Shown here piece after piece: positions 30,102-39,117 of a stretch of DNA of 64,000 bases (its first letter is position 1; every line of letters starts with the position of its first letter). Under the pieces are notes generated by a model, which saw only the letters and a program-made list of their open reading frames with translations, was not told the origin of the DNA and ran no database searches. The translations under genes were made by a program, and so were the position numbers. Origin of the DNA: Pseudomonas cremoris (GTDB lineage: Bacteria; Pseudomonadota; Gammaproteobacteria; Pseudomonadales; Pseudomonadaceae); contig NZ_JAAXCY010000014.1 of NCBI RefSeq assembly GCF_014230465.1, forward strand, positions 136,410-200,409, read 5' to 3'.

Positions 30102-30827
30102 ATGATGAGCCAAGTCACTGTGCGTTCCGTGGTCTATCAGATTGATGGCCAGTCCTATGAAAGCCGTCTGGCGTTCGATGCCAGCCACAAGGGTCCATTG
30201 CCGGGCCTGCTGATGGCGCCGAACTGGATGGGTGTGAGTGCGGGTGCCGAGGAAATCGCCAAGAGCGTGGCCAGTAAAGGCTACGTGGTGCTGATCGCCG
30301 ATCTGTACGGGCAAACCGTGCGTCCGTCGAATGGCGATGAAGCCGGTGCGGCGATGATGCCGTTGAAGAATGACAACCCAGAGCTGCTCAAGCGCCTGCA
30401 GGCTGCCTTTGAACAACTGCAGGGCCAGGCCGAGGTGGATACCTCGAAGCTGGCGACCTTTGGTTTCTGCTTTGGCGGCTTCTGCTCGCTGGAGCTGGCG
30501 CGTACCGGTGCGCCGTTGAAGGCTGCCGTATCGTTCCACGGCACGATCGACACCCAGAACCCGGCAGGCGCGAAAAACGTCAAGGGTTCGGTGCTGGTGC
30601 TGCACGGTGCTTCCGACCCATTGGTACCGAAAGCCCAGTTGCCGGCGTTCGAAGACGAAATGAACGCGGCCGGTGTGGATTGGCAATTGCTGAGCTACGG
30701 CGGTGCGGTGCATTCATTTACCGACCCGCATGCGAATGTGCCGGGCAAGATGATGTATGACGCGAAGACGGCCAAGCGGGCGTTCAAGTCGATGCATGAT
30801 CTGTTGGATGAAGTGTTCCAGGGCTGA
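30102..30827 (+). CDS. Dienelactone hydrolase family protein
   Basis: A 241-residue alpha/beta hydrolase of the DLH family. The nucleophile is Cys123 in GFCFGG, as in true dienelactone hydrolases. The acid is Asp in LHGASDPLVP, and the His is in GGAVHSFTDP. Such enzymes open the lactone ring in chlorocatechol breakdown, but no such pathway is nearby, so the natural substrate is open. ATG 30102 and 30105 are both possible after GGAG. It follows the htpG terminator and precedes a REPIN. Confidence 0.9.
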   Translation: MMSQVTVRSVVYQIDGQSYESRLAFDASHKGPLPGLLMAPNWMGVSAGAEEIAKSVASKGYVVLIADLYGQTVRPSNGDEAGAAMMPLKNDNPELLKRLQAAFEQLQGQAEVDTSKLATFGFCFGGFCSLELARTGAPLKAAVSFHGTIDTQNPAGAKNVKGSVLVLHGASDPLVPKAQLPAFEDEMNAAGVDWQLLSYGGAVHSFTDPHANVPGKMMYDAKTAKRAFKSMHDLLDEVFQG

Positions 30828-30850
30828 TCTCTAGCATCTGTTCGGGCCTC

Positions 30851-30922
30851 TTCGCGAGCAAGCCCGCTCCCACATTTTGATGTGTGAATACATTCAAATG
30901 TGGGAGCGGGCTTGCTCGCGAA
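30851..30922. repeat. REPIN with a short spacer
   Basis: Inverted REP pair with only about 25 bases between the arms (CATTTTGATGTGTGAATACA). It lies between convergent genes. Confidence 0.85.
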
Positions 30923-30924
30923 TG

Positions 30925-31791
30925 CTATCTCACCGGCAATTCAATCCTTTCTGACTCCCCCGGAACTGTCGGCCAATCCCCGGCCGCCCAGCGCTGGCGT
31001 GCCTGCTCGATCATCGCAGGGTCACTCGCCACGAAATTCCAATTGATCCGCCGTGGCCCATCCAGCGGCGCCCCGCCAAACACCACCAGATGGCAATCCG
31101 TCTCGGCAAACAGGGCCATCTCCTGACCCGCCGGCAATACCACCAGGCTGTGCACCTCCAGTGTTTCGCCGTCCAGTTGTGCTTCACCTTCCAGCACATA
31201 CACCGCCCGTTCCTCGTGCTCATCCGAGATCAGCAGGGTCGTGGCCGTCTGCATCCGCACTTCGGCGTACAGCGTGGGGGACAGCACCGGTACTGGGGAT
31301 TTGAGGCAGAAACCACTGCCGGCGATCAGGCGGATCTGCACCCCCAGGTTGTCACTGACCGGCAGGCTAGATGCCGGGTGATGGCTGTAATGGCCTGGCC
31401 CGGTTTCGTGATCTTTCGGCGAGGCCAGCCACACTTGCAGGCCGTGCAGGCTGAAACCTGCGGCCTTGACGGCATCAGGTGTGCGTTCGACATGGGCTAT
31501 CGCGCTGCCGGCGGTCATCCAACTGACGTCACCGGCGTGTACGACCTGATCCGAGCCCAGGCTGTCCTTGTGTTGCAGCGTGCCTTCGAACAGGTAGGTG
31601 AGGGTCGAGAGCCCGATATGCGGGTGCTGGCGAATATTCATGCCGCTGCCGGGCGCGTAGCGGGTGAGCAGCATGTGGTCGAAAAATACAAACGGCCCAA
31701 CGCTGCGACATTCCCGCGAGGGCAGTGGGCGCAGGATCGGCTGGCCTTCGACGTCTTCGGGGCGAGGGCGGATCACGGTGAGGGTGTTCAT
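30925..31791 (-). CDS. Pirin family protein
   Basis: A 288-residue double-cupin protein. The N-terminal cupin carries the metal-binding set: His residues in RQHPHIGLSTLTYLFEG, followed by the GDVSWMTAGSAIAHVE stretch with the third His and Glu. Pirins bind Fe(II) or other metals, and some act as quercetin dioxygenases or bind metabolic enzymes; the role here is unknown. I chose ATG 31791 (MNTLTVIRPRPED). The C-terminal cupin (YVLEGEAQLDGETLEVHSL) lacks an obvious metal site. Confidence 0.9.
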   Translation of the reverse strand: MNTLTVIRPRPEDVEGQPILRPLPSRECRSVGPFVFFDHMLLTRYAPGSGMNIRQHPHIGLSTLTYLFEGTLQHKDSLGSDQVVHAGDVSWMTAGSAIAHVERTPDAVKAAGFSLHGLQVWLASPKDHETGPGHYSHHPASSLPVSDNLGVQIRLIAGSGFCLKSPVPVLSPTLYAEVRMQTATTLLISDEHEERAVYVLEGEAQLDGETLEVHSLVVLPAGQEMALFAETDCHLVVFGGAPLDGPRRINWNFVASDPAMIEQARQRWAAGDWPTVPGESERIELPVR

Positions 31792-31855
31792 GGTGCATCC
31801 CTGTCTGAGCGGGTTGGATGCCACTGAGCATAACCCGCTCGACGGGAGGATGGCG

Positions 31856-32272
31856 CTATTGGCTGAAGGCGCCTTCCGACAGCTCTGTCTCGATGGTCAC
31901 CTCGGCGGTGGTCATCAGCTTGTGGACTGGGCAGCGATCGGCGACGCGGTGCAGTTCATCGCGCTGCTCATCGGTGAGCACGCCCTTGAGGGTCAGCTTG
32001 ACGTTGAGCGTGTATTTGCCTTTTTGCTCGTCGGTGCTGTCGTGGGTGACTTCCACGGTCACGCCGGTGAGAGGAATGTCCTTCTTCTGCGCATAGAGCT
32101 TGACGGTCAGCGCCTTGCAGGAAGCCAGCGCCGCGTCGAAGTAATCGTGGGGGGAGGGCGCCGAGTCGTCGCCGCCCAGGCTCTTGGGCAAGTCGGTGAA
32201 GAGCTCGTGGTTGTTGATATTCACGCTGTGGCGAAAGTTGTCGTGGTTCAGGGTATTGACGGTAACAGGCAT
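31856..32272 (-). CDS. OsmC/Ohr family peroxiredoxin-like protein
   Basis: 138 residues with the two conserved cysteines of the family, in [14 protein letters not shown] and DRCPVHKLM. These form the peroxidatic pair that reduces organic hydroperoxides. The [20 protein letters not shown] segment supports the OsmC-like (YhfA/OsmC) branch over strict Ohr. I chose ATG 32272. It is encoded next to pirin on the same strand with a 64-base gap, so a shared stress role is possible but not shown. Confidence 0.88.
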   Translation of the reverse strand: MPVTVNTLNHDNFRHSVNINNHELFTDLPKSLGGDDSAPSPHDYFDAALASCKALTVKLYAQKKDIPLTGVTVEVTHDSTDEQKGKYTLNVKLTLKGVLTDEQRDELHRVADRCPVHKLMTTAEVTIETELSEGAFSQ

Positions 32273-32480
32273 GGCAAACCTCACGAGGTGGCAGGATGAA
32301 GTGTCATGCAGTTATAGAGCATGCTGGCACTGGGGTGTTCCGTGTTTTATGCAATCAATGTCGGCGCGATTGTTGCGCACGTTGATATCGCGTTTTCGTC
32401 TTACGCAAAAAAGCCAACGGGCCGATACCTTTCAAGAGCCAGCTGCAATCGGATGCAGCGCATTTGGAAGGAGCCAAGGC

Positions 32481-34106
32481 ATGAGTATCAGAAGTTTGAA
32501 CATCGCCCCGCGTGCTGGGTTGGGGTTTGGCGTTCTGGCGTTGATGGTGTTTGCCCTGGGCGGTTTTGCCCTGTTGCAGATGGCGAATATGCGCCAGCAG
32601 TCAGACCAGGTGGAGAACAACTGGCTGCCCAGCGTGATGGCGGTGGGGGAAATGAGCCAGGACCTGCTGCGGGTGCGTGCGCTGACCTTGCGTCTTCTGC
32701 TCAACCGCGATCCCCAGGCGCTGGCGCAGAATGAGCAGAAGCTCAGCGACCTCAAAAGCGGCCTGCACCATGCACAGAGCCTGTATGAAGCGCTGATCGT
32801 GCTGCCCGAGGAGCGCACACTGTTCGACCGGTTCAAGGTCCAGGAGCAGCAATACCTGCAACGTCAGGAACAGGTCATGGGGTTTTCCAAGGCCAATCAG
32901 TTGGACGACGCGATCAAGGTGGTCAACGGCGAGATGAACCAGCTTGCCGACGAGATGGCGGTTACCTTGCACGACCTGGTCAACCTCAATAAAGCCAACG
33001 CCAACCAAGCAGCCAGCCTGGCGCAGAGCGTATTCAGCCAGTCGCGCAGTTGGGTAGTGGGCATGATCGTGCTCACGGCACTGATCACCATCGGCCTGGC
33101 CGTGTGGCTGACGCGCAGCATCGTGCTGCCGCTGGCCCAGTCATTGAAAGTCGCCCAGGGCGTGGCCAGTGGCGATTTGACAGGTGAGATCAGCGTCACT
33201 GGCAAGGATGAGCCAGCACGCCTGCAGCAGGCGCTCAAGGGCATGCAGGAGAACCTTCGGGACACCATCCGCCAGATTGCCGAGTCTTCGAACCAACTTG
33301 CCTCCGCCTCTGAAGAGCTCAGTTGCGTGACCGAGGATGCGACTCGCGGGCTGTATCAGCAGAATCAGGAAATCGAGCAGGCGGCTACCGCGGTCAACCA
33401 GATGACGGCGGCGGTGGAAGAAGTGGCCAGCAATGCCGTGGCCACCTCCCAAGCCTCCCGTGAGTCCGACCGTATCGCCCAGCAGGGGCGTGAACAGGTG
33501 CAGCAGACAGTGGTGTCGATTGAAGCGCTGGCCTCGGATGTAACGGCCAATGCGAACCAGGTCGAGGACTTGGCGCAGAAGGTCTATGGCATCAGTAAAG
33601 TGCTGGATGTGATCCGTTCGATTGCCGAACAGACCAACCTGTTGGCGCTGAACGCTGCGATCGAGGCGGCGCGGGCTGGGGATGCCGGGCGCGGTTTTGC
33701 GGTGGTGGCTGATGAAGTGCGGGCACTGGCTCATCGCACGCAGCAGTCGACCCAGGAAATCGAGCTGATGATCAGCGGGATTCAGCAGGGTACCGATCAG
33801 GCGGTCAGTTCCATGCAGCAGAGCAATACGCGGGCCCACGCCACGCTTGATATTGCCAAGTCGGCGGGGACGGCGTTGGAGGCGATTGCGTCGGCGTTCA
33901 CCCTGATCAATGAGCGCAATCTGGTGATTGCCAGTGCGTCGGAGCAGCAGGCGGCGGTGGCGCGGGAGGTGGATCGCAACTTGATGAACATCCGCGACCT
34001 GGCGCACCAGACGTCTACGGGGGCGAACCAGACCAGTGCGGCGAGCCAGGAGTTGTCGCGGTTGGCTGTAGGGTTGAACACCATGGTGGCGCGGTTTTCT
34101 GTGTAG
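32481..34106 (+). CDS. Methyl-accepting chemotaxis protein (four-helix-bundle sensor)
   Basis: A 541-residue chemoreceptor. TM1 is at about residues 12-33. A periplasmic region of roughly 155 residues follows, compatible with a 4HB sensor. TM2 is [19 protein letters not shown], then HAMP, then the cytoplasmic signalling domain with the hairpin tip [21 protein letters not shown] chose ATG 32481 with an AAGGAG site; the longer upstream reading frame lacks a ribosome-binding site and would put a foreign N-terminus before TM1. No CheR-binding pentapeptide is seen. The ligand is unknown. Confidence 0.92.
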   Translation: MSIRSLNIAPRAGLGFGVLALMVFALGGFALLQMANMRQQSDQVENNWLPSVMAVGEMSQDLLRVRALTLRLLLNRDPQALAQNEQKLSDLKSGLHHAQSLYEALIVLPEERTLFDRFKVQEQQYLQRQEQVMGFSKANQLDDAIKVVNGEMNQLADEMAVTLHDLVNLNKANANQAASLAQSVFSQSRSWVVGMIVLTALITIGLAVWLTRSIVLPLAQSLKVAQGVASGDLTGEISVTGKDEPARLQQALKGMQENLRDTIRQIAESSNQLASASEELSCVTEDATRGLYQQNQEIEQAATAVNQMTAAVEEVASNAVATSQASRESDRIAQQGREQVQQTVVSIEALASDVTANANQVEDLAQKVYGISKVLDVIRSIAEQTNLLALNAAIEAARAGDAGRGFAVVADEVRALAHRTQQSTQEIELMISGIQQGTDQAVSSMQQSNTRAHATLDIAKSAGTALEAIASAFTLINERNLVIASASEQQAAVAREVDRNLMNIRDLAHQTSTGANQTSAASQELSRLAVGLNTMVARFSV

Positions 34107-34128
34107 GGCTCGGAATCCGGTTGGCCCC

Positions 34129-34210
34129 TTCGCGAGCAAGCCCGCTCCCACATTTGACCGTATTCCACAGGATGTACTCGGTCAAGTGTGGGAGCGGGCT
34201 TGCTCGCGAA
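34129..34210. repeat. REPIN
   Basis: Inverted REP pair whose spacer matches, in inverted orientation, that of the element at 5581-5662. Confidence 0.85.
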
Positions 34211-34242
34211 GCAGGCGACTCGGTCCCAATCCATTGCCCATA

Positions 34243-34271
34243 AAAAAGCCCCGAACCAGTCGGGGCTTTTT
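34243..34271 (-). terminator. Intrinsic terminator of fabAB
   Basis: Stem AAAAAGCCCCGA / TCGGGGCTTTTT with a 5-base loop. It is the first hairpin downstream of fabB on the minus strand. Confidence 0.85.
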
Positions 34272-34292
34272 CATGCAATCAAGCTACAGGTC

Positions 34293-35513
34293 TTACTTAC
34301 CCTGCCAGCGCTTCAGCACCAGGGTGGCGTTGGTGCCACCGAAGCCGAAGCTGTTGCTCATCACGGTATCGATCTTGGCGTTTTCAACGGTCTTGAGCTG
34401 GATCGGCATGTCAGCAACTGCTGGGTCCAGCTCATCGATGTTGGCCGAGCCGGCGATGAAGTTGCCTTCCATCATCAGCAGGCAGTAGATCGCTTCGTGA
34501 ACGCCAGCGGCGCCCAGGGAGTGACCCGACAGGCTCTTGGTGGAGCTAATAGCTGGGGCCTTGTCGCCGAATACCGCACGCACACCTTCCATTTCCTTGG
34601 CGTCGCCGACCGGAGTCGAAGTGCCGTGGGTGTTCAGGTAGTCGATTGGGGTATCAACGGTGGACATTGCCATCTGCATGCAGCGGATGGCGCCTTCACC
34701 GCTTGGCGCAACCATGTCGTAGCCGTCGGAAGTCGCGCCGTAGCCGACGATTTCCGCGTAGATCTTGGCGCCACGGGCCAGAGCGTGCTCCAGCTCCTCG
34801 ACCACCACCATGCCGCCACCGCCGGCGATGACGAAACCGTCACGCTTGGCGTCGTAGGCGCGGGAGGCCTTTTCCGGGGTTTCGTTGTACTGGGTGGACA
34901 GTGCACCCATGGCGTCGAACAGGAACGACTGGCTCCAATGTTCTTCTTCACCGCCGCCGGCGAAGACGATGTCCTGCTTGCCCAGCTGGATCTGCTCAAC
35001 CGCAGTACCGATGCAGTGGGCACTGGTGGCGCAAGCCGAGGAGATCGAGTAGTTCACGCCCTTGATTGCAAATGGCGTGGCCAGGCAGGCCGAAACGGTG
35101 CTGCCCATGGTCCGCGTTACACGGTACGGGCCAACGCGTTTCACGCCTTTCTCGCGCAGGATGTCCAACGCTTCCATCTGGTTCAGGGTCGATGCGCCGC
35201 CGGAACCCGCGATCAGGCCGGTGCGTACGTTCGACACTTGGTCTTCGCTCAGACCGGAGTCGGCGATGGCGTCTTTCATGGCCAGGTAGGCGTAGGCGGC
35301 AGCGTGGCCGACGAAGCGGTAGATCTTGCGATCAATCAGTTCTTCGAGGGGCAGGTCGATGGAGCCGGAAACCTGGCTACGCAGACCCATTTCGGCATAT
35401 TCCGGGTTGAAGCGGATGCCAGGGCGACTTGCACGCAGGTTAGCGGTGACGGTCTCTTTGTCATTGCCCAGGCAAGAAACGATGCCCAGACCAGTGATAA
35501 CGACGCGGCGCAT
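34293..35513 (-). CDS. fabB: 3-oxoacyl-ACP synthase I
   Basis: A 406-residue condensing enzyme that elongates the unsaturated acyl chains made through FabA. The thiolase fold has its nucleophile Cys in [10 protein letters not shown]. The two His residues are in [11 protein letters not shown] and [10 protein letters not shown], the FabB/FabF triad. It lies 11 bases after fabA, the classic fabAB operon that commits acyl chains to unsaturated fatty acid synthesis. Length agrees with the family (404-406). Expression should follow the fabA promoter and its possible operator. Confidence 0.97.
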   Translation of the reverse strand: MRRVVITGLGIVSCLGNDKETVTANLRASRPGIRFNPEYAEMGLRSQVSGSIDLPLEELIDRKIYRFVGHAAAYAYLAMKDAIADSGLSEDQVSNVRTGLIAGSGGASTLNQMEALDILREKGVKRVGPYRVTRTMGSTVSACLATPFAIKGVNYSISSACATSAHCIGTAVEQIQLGKQDIVFAGGGEEEHWSQSFLFDAMGALSTQYNETPEKASRAYDAKRDGFVIAGGGGMVVVEELEHALARGAKIYAEIVGYGATSDGYDMVAPSGEGAIRCMQMAMSTVDTPIDYLNTHGTSTPVGDAKEMEGVRAVFGDKAPAISSTKSLSGHSLGAAGVHEAIYCLLMMEGNFIAGSANIDELDPAVADMPIQLKTVENAKIDTVMSNSFGFGGTNATLVLKRWQGK

Positions 35514-35524
35514 GCGGATAACCC

Positions 35525-36040
35525 TTAAAAGTTGTCAGTGGAAGTGAATACGCCGACCCGAAGGCCTTCGGCAGTATAGATCTCGCGACCGTCGACGCTC
35601 ACCGAACCATCGGCGATGGCCAGGTTCAACTTGCCCTTGAGGACGCGCTTGATCTGAATGTTGTAGGTGACTTTCTTGGCGGTCGGCAGGACCTGGCCAA
35701 AGAATTTCACTTCGCCCGAACCCAGGGCGCGACCGCGGCCCGGCAGGCCTTGCCAGCCGAGGAAGAAACCGACCAGTTGCCACATGGCGTCAAGGCCCAG
35801 GCAACCTGGCATAACAGGGTCGCCTTCGAAATGGCAGGCGAAGAACCACAGGTCCGGGGTGATATCCAGCTCGGCGACCAATTCACCTTTGCCGTACTTG
35901 CCACCCTCTTCGCTGATATGGGTGATGCGATCCACCATCAGCATATTTGGGGCGGGCAGTTGCGCGTTACCTGGGCCGAACAGCTCACCGCGACTGCAGC
36001 GCAGCAGGTCTTCCCGAGTAAAGGCGTTTTGTTTGGTCAT
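35525..36040 (-). CDS. fabA: 3-hydroxydecanoyl-ACP dehydratase/isomerase
   Basis: A 171-residue hotdog enzyme that dehydrates 3-hydroxydecanoyl-ACP and isomerises trans-2- to cis-3-decenoyl-ACP, the branch point to unsaturated fatty acids. The catalytic His is in [20 protein letters not shown], and the Asp in the same segment (GLDAMWQL). Length is exactly that of E. coli and P. aeruginosa FabA. First gene of fabAB; a leader of about 125 bases separates it from a candidate promoter with an overlapping palindrome. Confidence 0.98.
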   Translation of the reverse strand: MTKQNAFTREDLLRCSRGELFGPGNAQLPAPNMLMVDRITHISEEGGKYGKGELVAELDITPDLWFFACHFEGDPVMPGCLGLDAMWQLVGFFLGWQGLPGRGRALGSGEVKFFGQVLPTAKKVTYNIQIKRVLKGKLNLAIADGSVSVDGREIYTAEGLRVGVFTSTDNF

Positions 36041-36167
36041 GCGAGCTCCTCAATAATCCCATGCGGCAGGGTAGGGTAAATCTTCCCGAACCGACTGAAG
36101 CGTTACGCCTCATACCGGCAGCCTACACATAGACTATTGCGTTGTAGTGAAAGTCACAGCGGCAAGG

Positions 36168-36201
36168 CACTGAATGTACACTTGTTCACTGAAATTTTAA
36201 A
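36168..36201 (-). promoter_or_regulatory. Candidate fabA promoter with FabR/DesT-like operator
   Basis: On the minus strand TTTAAA (36201-36196) and TACATT (36178-36173) lie 17 bases apart. A palindrome TGAACAAGTGTACA overlaps the -10 and spacer. Its centre resembles the GTACA-N2-TGT operator of TetR-type fatty-acid regulators (FabR in E. coli; DesT acts on fabAB in P. aeruginosa). Neither regulator gene is in this window. Confidence 0.42.
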
Positions 36202-36288
36202 CCGAGCCTGTTTATCGGCCCGTTCGGGTGCCTAAGACTGCCGCACTTTCGTCTTTCACGCCAGTCGCAGTTGGCTGATGGCGTGGCG

Positions 36289-38190
36289 CTACTGTACCCA
36301 GCGCTGCAGGATTTTCTGCAAATCGGTGCGTTTGAACGGCTTGGCCAGGTAATCGTTCATTCCCGCTGCGATACAAGCCTCACGGTCGCCCTGCAAGGCA
36401 TTGGCGGTCAGCGCGATGATCGGCAAGTCGGAGCAGCCTGGCAACTGGCGGATCTGCCGGGTGGCTTCGTAGCCGTCGATCAACGGCAGGCGGCAGTCCA
36501 TCAGGATTGCCGTGAAAATCAGGCTCTCGGCGCTGCGGATCGCTTCGGCACCGTCAGTGGCCAGGCTCACTTCGAAGCCCAGGCTGCGCAGCATCGCTTC
36601 GACCACGGTACGGTTGACGGGATTGTCTTCCACCAACAACACATGGCGCCCATCGCCCGCACCGTTTTTGCCTTCCGCATCCTGTGCAATCGCCGGCGAG
36701 CTTTGTTGATCGATGGCCAATGGAATTTCCAGGGTAAACACCGAACCACGGCCTTCTTCGCTCTGTGCGCGAAGCGTGCCGCCCATGCGTTCGGCCAGGG
36801 TGCGGGCAATGGGCAGGCCCAGGCCGGTACCGCCGTAACGTCTTGAAATGGAACTGTCGGCCTGCTGGAACGCATCGAACATCAGCTCCAGGCGCTCGGC
36901 GGAAATGCCAATGCCGCTGTCGCGCACGGTGCAGGTGAACCACACCAGCTCGTGGTCCAGGGTCTGCCACTGCGGTTCGACCGTGACGCTGCCGTGTTCG
37001 GTGAATTTGAGCGCATTGCCGATCAGGTTCACCAGGATCTGGCGGATACGTGTCGGATCGCCCTGCACGCGCAGCGTGGCCAGCCCGGGTGGGATCGGCA
37101 GGTTGAGCGCCAAGCCACGCTGTTGGGCGCTGTGCTGGAAGGCCTGGGCGCAGCTGTTGATCAGGTCCGCGAGGTTGAACGGAATGTGTTCCAGCTCCAG
37201 GGCTGCGCGTTCGATGCGCGAGAAGTCGAGAATGTCGTTGATCACCTTGAGCAAATGCTCGGTGGACTCGGAGGCCAGCGCCGCGTATTCGGTTTGCTCC
37301 TCAGTCATCTCGGTGGTTTCGAGCAGCTGCAGCATGCCCAGTACGCCGTTCATCGGTGTACGTAGCTCATGGCTCATCATCGCCAGGAAATCCGACTTGG
37401 CGTTGTTCGCGCGCTCGGCTTCTTCGCGGGTCTGGATCAACTGGGCCATGGCCTGTTGTTGTTCTCGGCTGGCGTGGTTGAGGCCTTCGGCGAGGTTGTT
37501 GATATGCCGCGCCAGGTCGCCCAGTTCCGAGTCGTCCACGATCGGCAGTGGCGTCGTGTAGTCGCCCTGTTGGATCGCCTTCACCGCATTGCCCATGGCG
37601 CTGATCGGCTGCGACAGGCTGGCTGCCAGGCGCCGCGCCAGCAAAAAGGTGAACAGCAGGGCGAAGAGCGCGAGGATACCGGCCTTGAACAGGATTTCCT
37701 GCTGGCGCTGGCTGAACGCATCGTTGGACATGCCGACGATCACGCGGCCCAAATAGTCCGCACGGGGTGCCTTGGGTTCGTTGAGGTTGTCCTGGAAAAA
37801 GTCATTGCCCAGCTGGATATGTTGCAGGCGAATTGGCGCCTGGAAGACTTTTACCGAGAGCGAACGATCGTGTTTTTCCGACGGCTGCTCGACGTACACC
37901 AGTATGTTTTCGCTACTGTCCTGGATCTCCAGGAAACGCACATGAGGCGTGGCCAAGGTGGCACGCAGCAGGCTGTCGAGCACATCGTTGTTGCCGGAGA
38001 TCACGCCGTATTCAGTGGCGGGGGCCAGTTGGTTGGCGATCAGTTGGCCGGTGTGGTCCAGCTCCTGGCGCAAATCCTGGATACGCACGAAGGTGAAGAA
38101 GCTGATCAACAGCAACGTCAGCAACAGCGCCGGGCCCAAGGTGATGAGCTGGGTGCGGGTGTTGATATCCCAACGTCGACGCAAGGTCAT
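36289..38190 (-). CDS. Hybrid sensor histidine kinase/response regulator (PA1611-like)
   Basis: A 633-residue membrane kinase. TM1 is at about residues 15-34. A periplasmic sensor of about 130 residues resembles the BarA/GacS-type sCache_4 region ([20 protein letters not shown]). TM2 is at about 168-186, then HAMP, HisKA with His274 in [12 protein letters not shown], HATPase (N box NALKF; DSGIGIS; GGTGLGL) and a receiver with Asp565 in [12 protein letters not shown]. There is no Hpt domain, so the phosphoryl group probably goes to a separate Hpt protein. In P. aeruginosa a hybrid kinase at this position (PA1611) signals through HptB and contacts RetS; orthology is inferred from position and domains. 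Its start overlaps the preceding binding-protein gene (ATGA). Confidence 0.9.
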   Translation of the reverse strand: MTLRRRWDINTRTQLITLGPALLLTLLLISFFTFVRIQDLRQELDHTGQLIANQLAPATEYGVISGNNDVLDSLLRATLATPHVRFLEIQDSSENILVYVEQPSEKHDRSLSVKVFQAPIRLQHIQLGNDFFQDNLNEPKAPRADYLGRVIVGMSNDAFSQRQQEILFKAGILALFALLFTFLLARRLAASLSQPISAMGNAVKAIQQGDYTTPLPIVDDSELGDLARHINNLAEGLNHASREQQQAMAQLIQTREEAERANNAKSDFLAMMSHELRTPMNGVLGMLQLLETTEMTEEQTEYAALASESTEHLLKVINDILDFSRIERAALELEHIPFNLADLINSCAQAFQHSAQQRGLALNLPIPPGLATLRVQGDPTRIRQILVNLIGNALKFTEHGSVTVEPQWQTLDHELVWFTCTVRDSGIGISAERLELMFDAFQQADSSISRRYGGTGLGLPIARTLAERMGGTLRAQSEEGRGSVFTLEIPLAIDQQSSPAIAQDAEGKNGAGDGRHVLLVEDNPVNRTVVEAMLRSLGFEVSLATDGAEAIRSAESLIFTAILMDCRLPLIDGYEATRQIRQLPGCSDLPIIALTANALQGDREACIAAGMNDYLAKPFKRTDLQKILQRWVQ

Positions 38191-39116
38191 GGGCGTTTTT
38201 CTCCTTCGTCCAATCGGGCGGCGACGCTGGACTCGTCTACCTGTTCGATCCCCAGTGAGCGTGCGACTTGCGGGTTGCCCACGACTTTGAAGTGATCCGG
38301 GTACAGCGAGCGTGGCCAAGTTGCTGGTGGGTGGTCCAGCAAACGATTGAGCACGGCCAGCCAGTCGCTCTGGTCGCTGTAGGTGCTGGCCAGGCTACCG
38401 GCACGCACAAAGCCCGCATTCGGCCCCACCAGCGGCAGTTGCTGGGCGTAGCTGCTCAATAGCAGGTTCTTTGCAGTCTTCGGGTTGTACAGTTGGGGGT
38501 CGTCGAGGCCGAGCAACACGTCACTGTTCCTGAACAGGGTTTGCAGCGGGCGACTGTCACTGATGTTGTCCCAACGCTGGGGCACGATCTCCAAGTCCAT
38601 GGGCGTGGCGTACTGGCGCAGTTCGGGCAACAGGAACTCACTCTCGGCCCCGTAAAGCACGCCGATGCGCCGCGCCTGGGGCAGGACATTGGCGATCAGC
38701 CGCAGTTGGCGGTCCAGCGGTGGGTCGCTCCATAGCAAGCTGATGCGCGGGGGCTGCGTGGTGCCCAAGCGTTGATGGGCTTGTAGCCGGCTGATGCGCA
38801 ACACCAGCGTCGGCGGTCCCTGGGTTTCTTGCAGGCGCCAGTCAAGGCCGGGCAGGTCCAGCAGGATCAGCCGCGTGTTGGCCGGTAGCCGGCTGGGGGC
38901 CGGCAAGTCTTTGAGGGGCTTGAAGGTGACGCGGTCTTCGGGACGTTGCTGGGCCAGGGCTTGTGCAAAGGCTTGCACCCCGTCACCGTCTTCGGCGGCG
39001 GTCAGCAGGATCTCGGCGCACCACGCAGGCGTCGCCAGCAGCAGGCAGGCAAGCAACAGCCCGCGCCGCAACAGCGTGTAGATAAAGAAGAAGGTCATCC
39101 GTGACGAGTTGCCCAT
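38187..39116 (-). CDS. Periplasmic binding protein-like protein linked to the hybrid kinase
   Basis: 309 residues with an N-terminal signal peptide ([16 protein letters not shown]). The rest has the two-lobe pattern of ABC-type substrate-binding proteins (TrpX/YtrF-like), e.g. [21 protein letters not shown] and [20 protein letters not shown]. No permease or ATPase is adjacent. Instead the gene lies between a TonB-dependent receptor (1-base gap) and a hybrid kinase (ATGA overlap). It may present a ligand to the kinase sensor domain rather than feed a transporter; this is inference. Family assignment is moderate. Confidence 0.72.
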   Translation of the reverse strand: MGNSSRMTFFFIYTLLRRGLLLACLLLATPAWCAEILLTAAEDGDGVQAFAQALAQQRPEDRVTFKPLKDLPAPSRLPANTRLILLDLPGLDWRLQETQGPPTLVLRISRLQAHQRLGTTQPPRISLLWSDPPLDRQLRLIANVLPQARRIGVLYGAESEFLLPELRQYATPMDLEIVPQRWDNISDSRPLQTLFRNSDVLLGLDDPQLYNPKTAKNLLLSSYAQQLPLVGPNAGFVRAGSLASTYSDQSDWLAVLNRLLDHPPATWPRSLYPDHFKVVGNPQVARSLGIEQVDESSVAARLDEGEKRP

Positions 39117-39117
39117 G

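Noticed and set aside
32184..32480. 99-codon N-terminal extension of the chemoreceptor
   Set aside because: It overlaps the divergent OsmC gene and has no ribosome-binding site. ATG 32481 has AAGGAG and leads directly into TM1.
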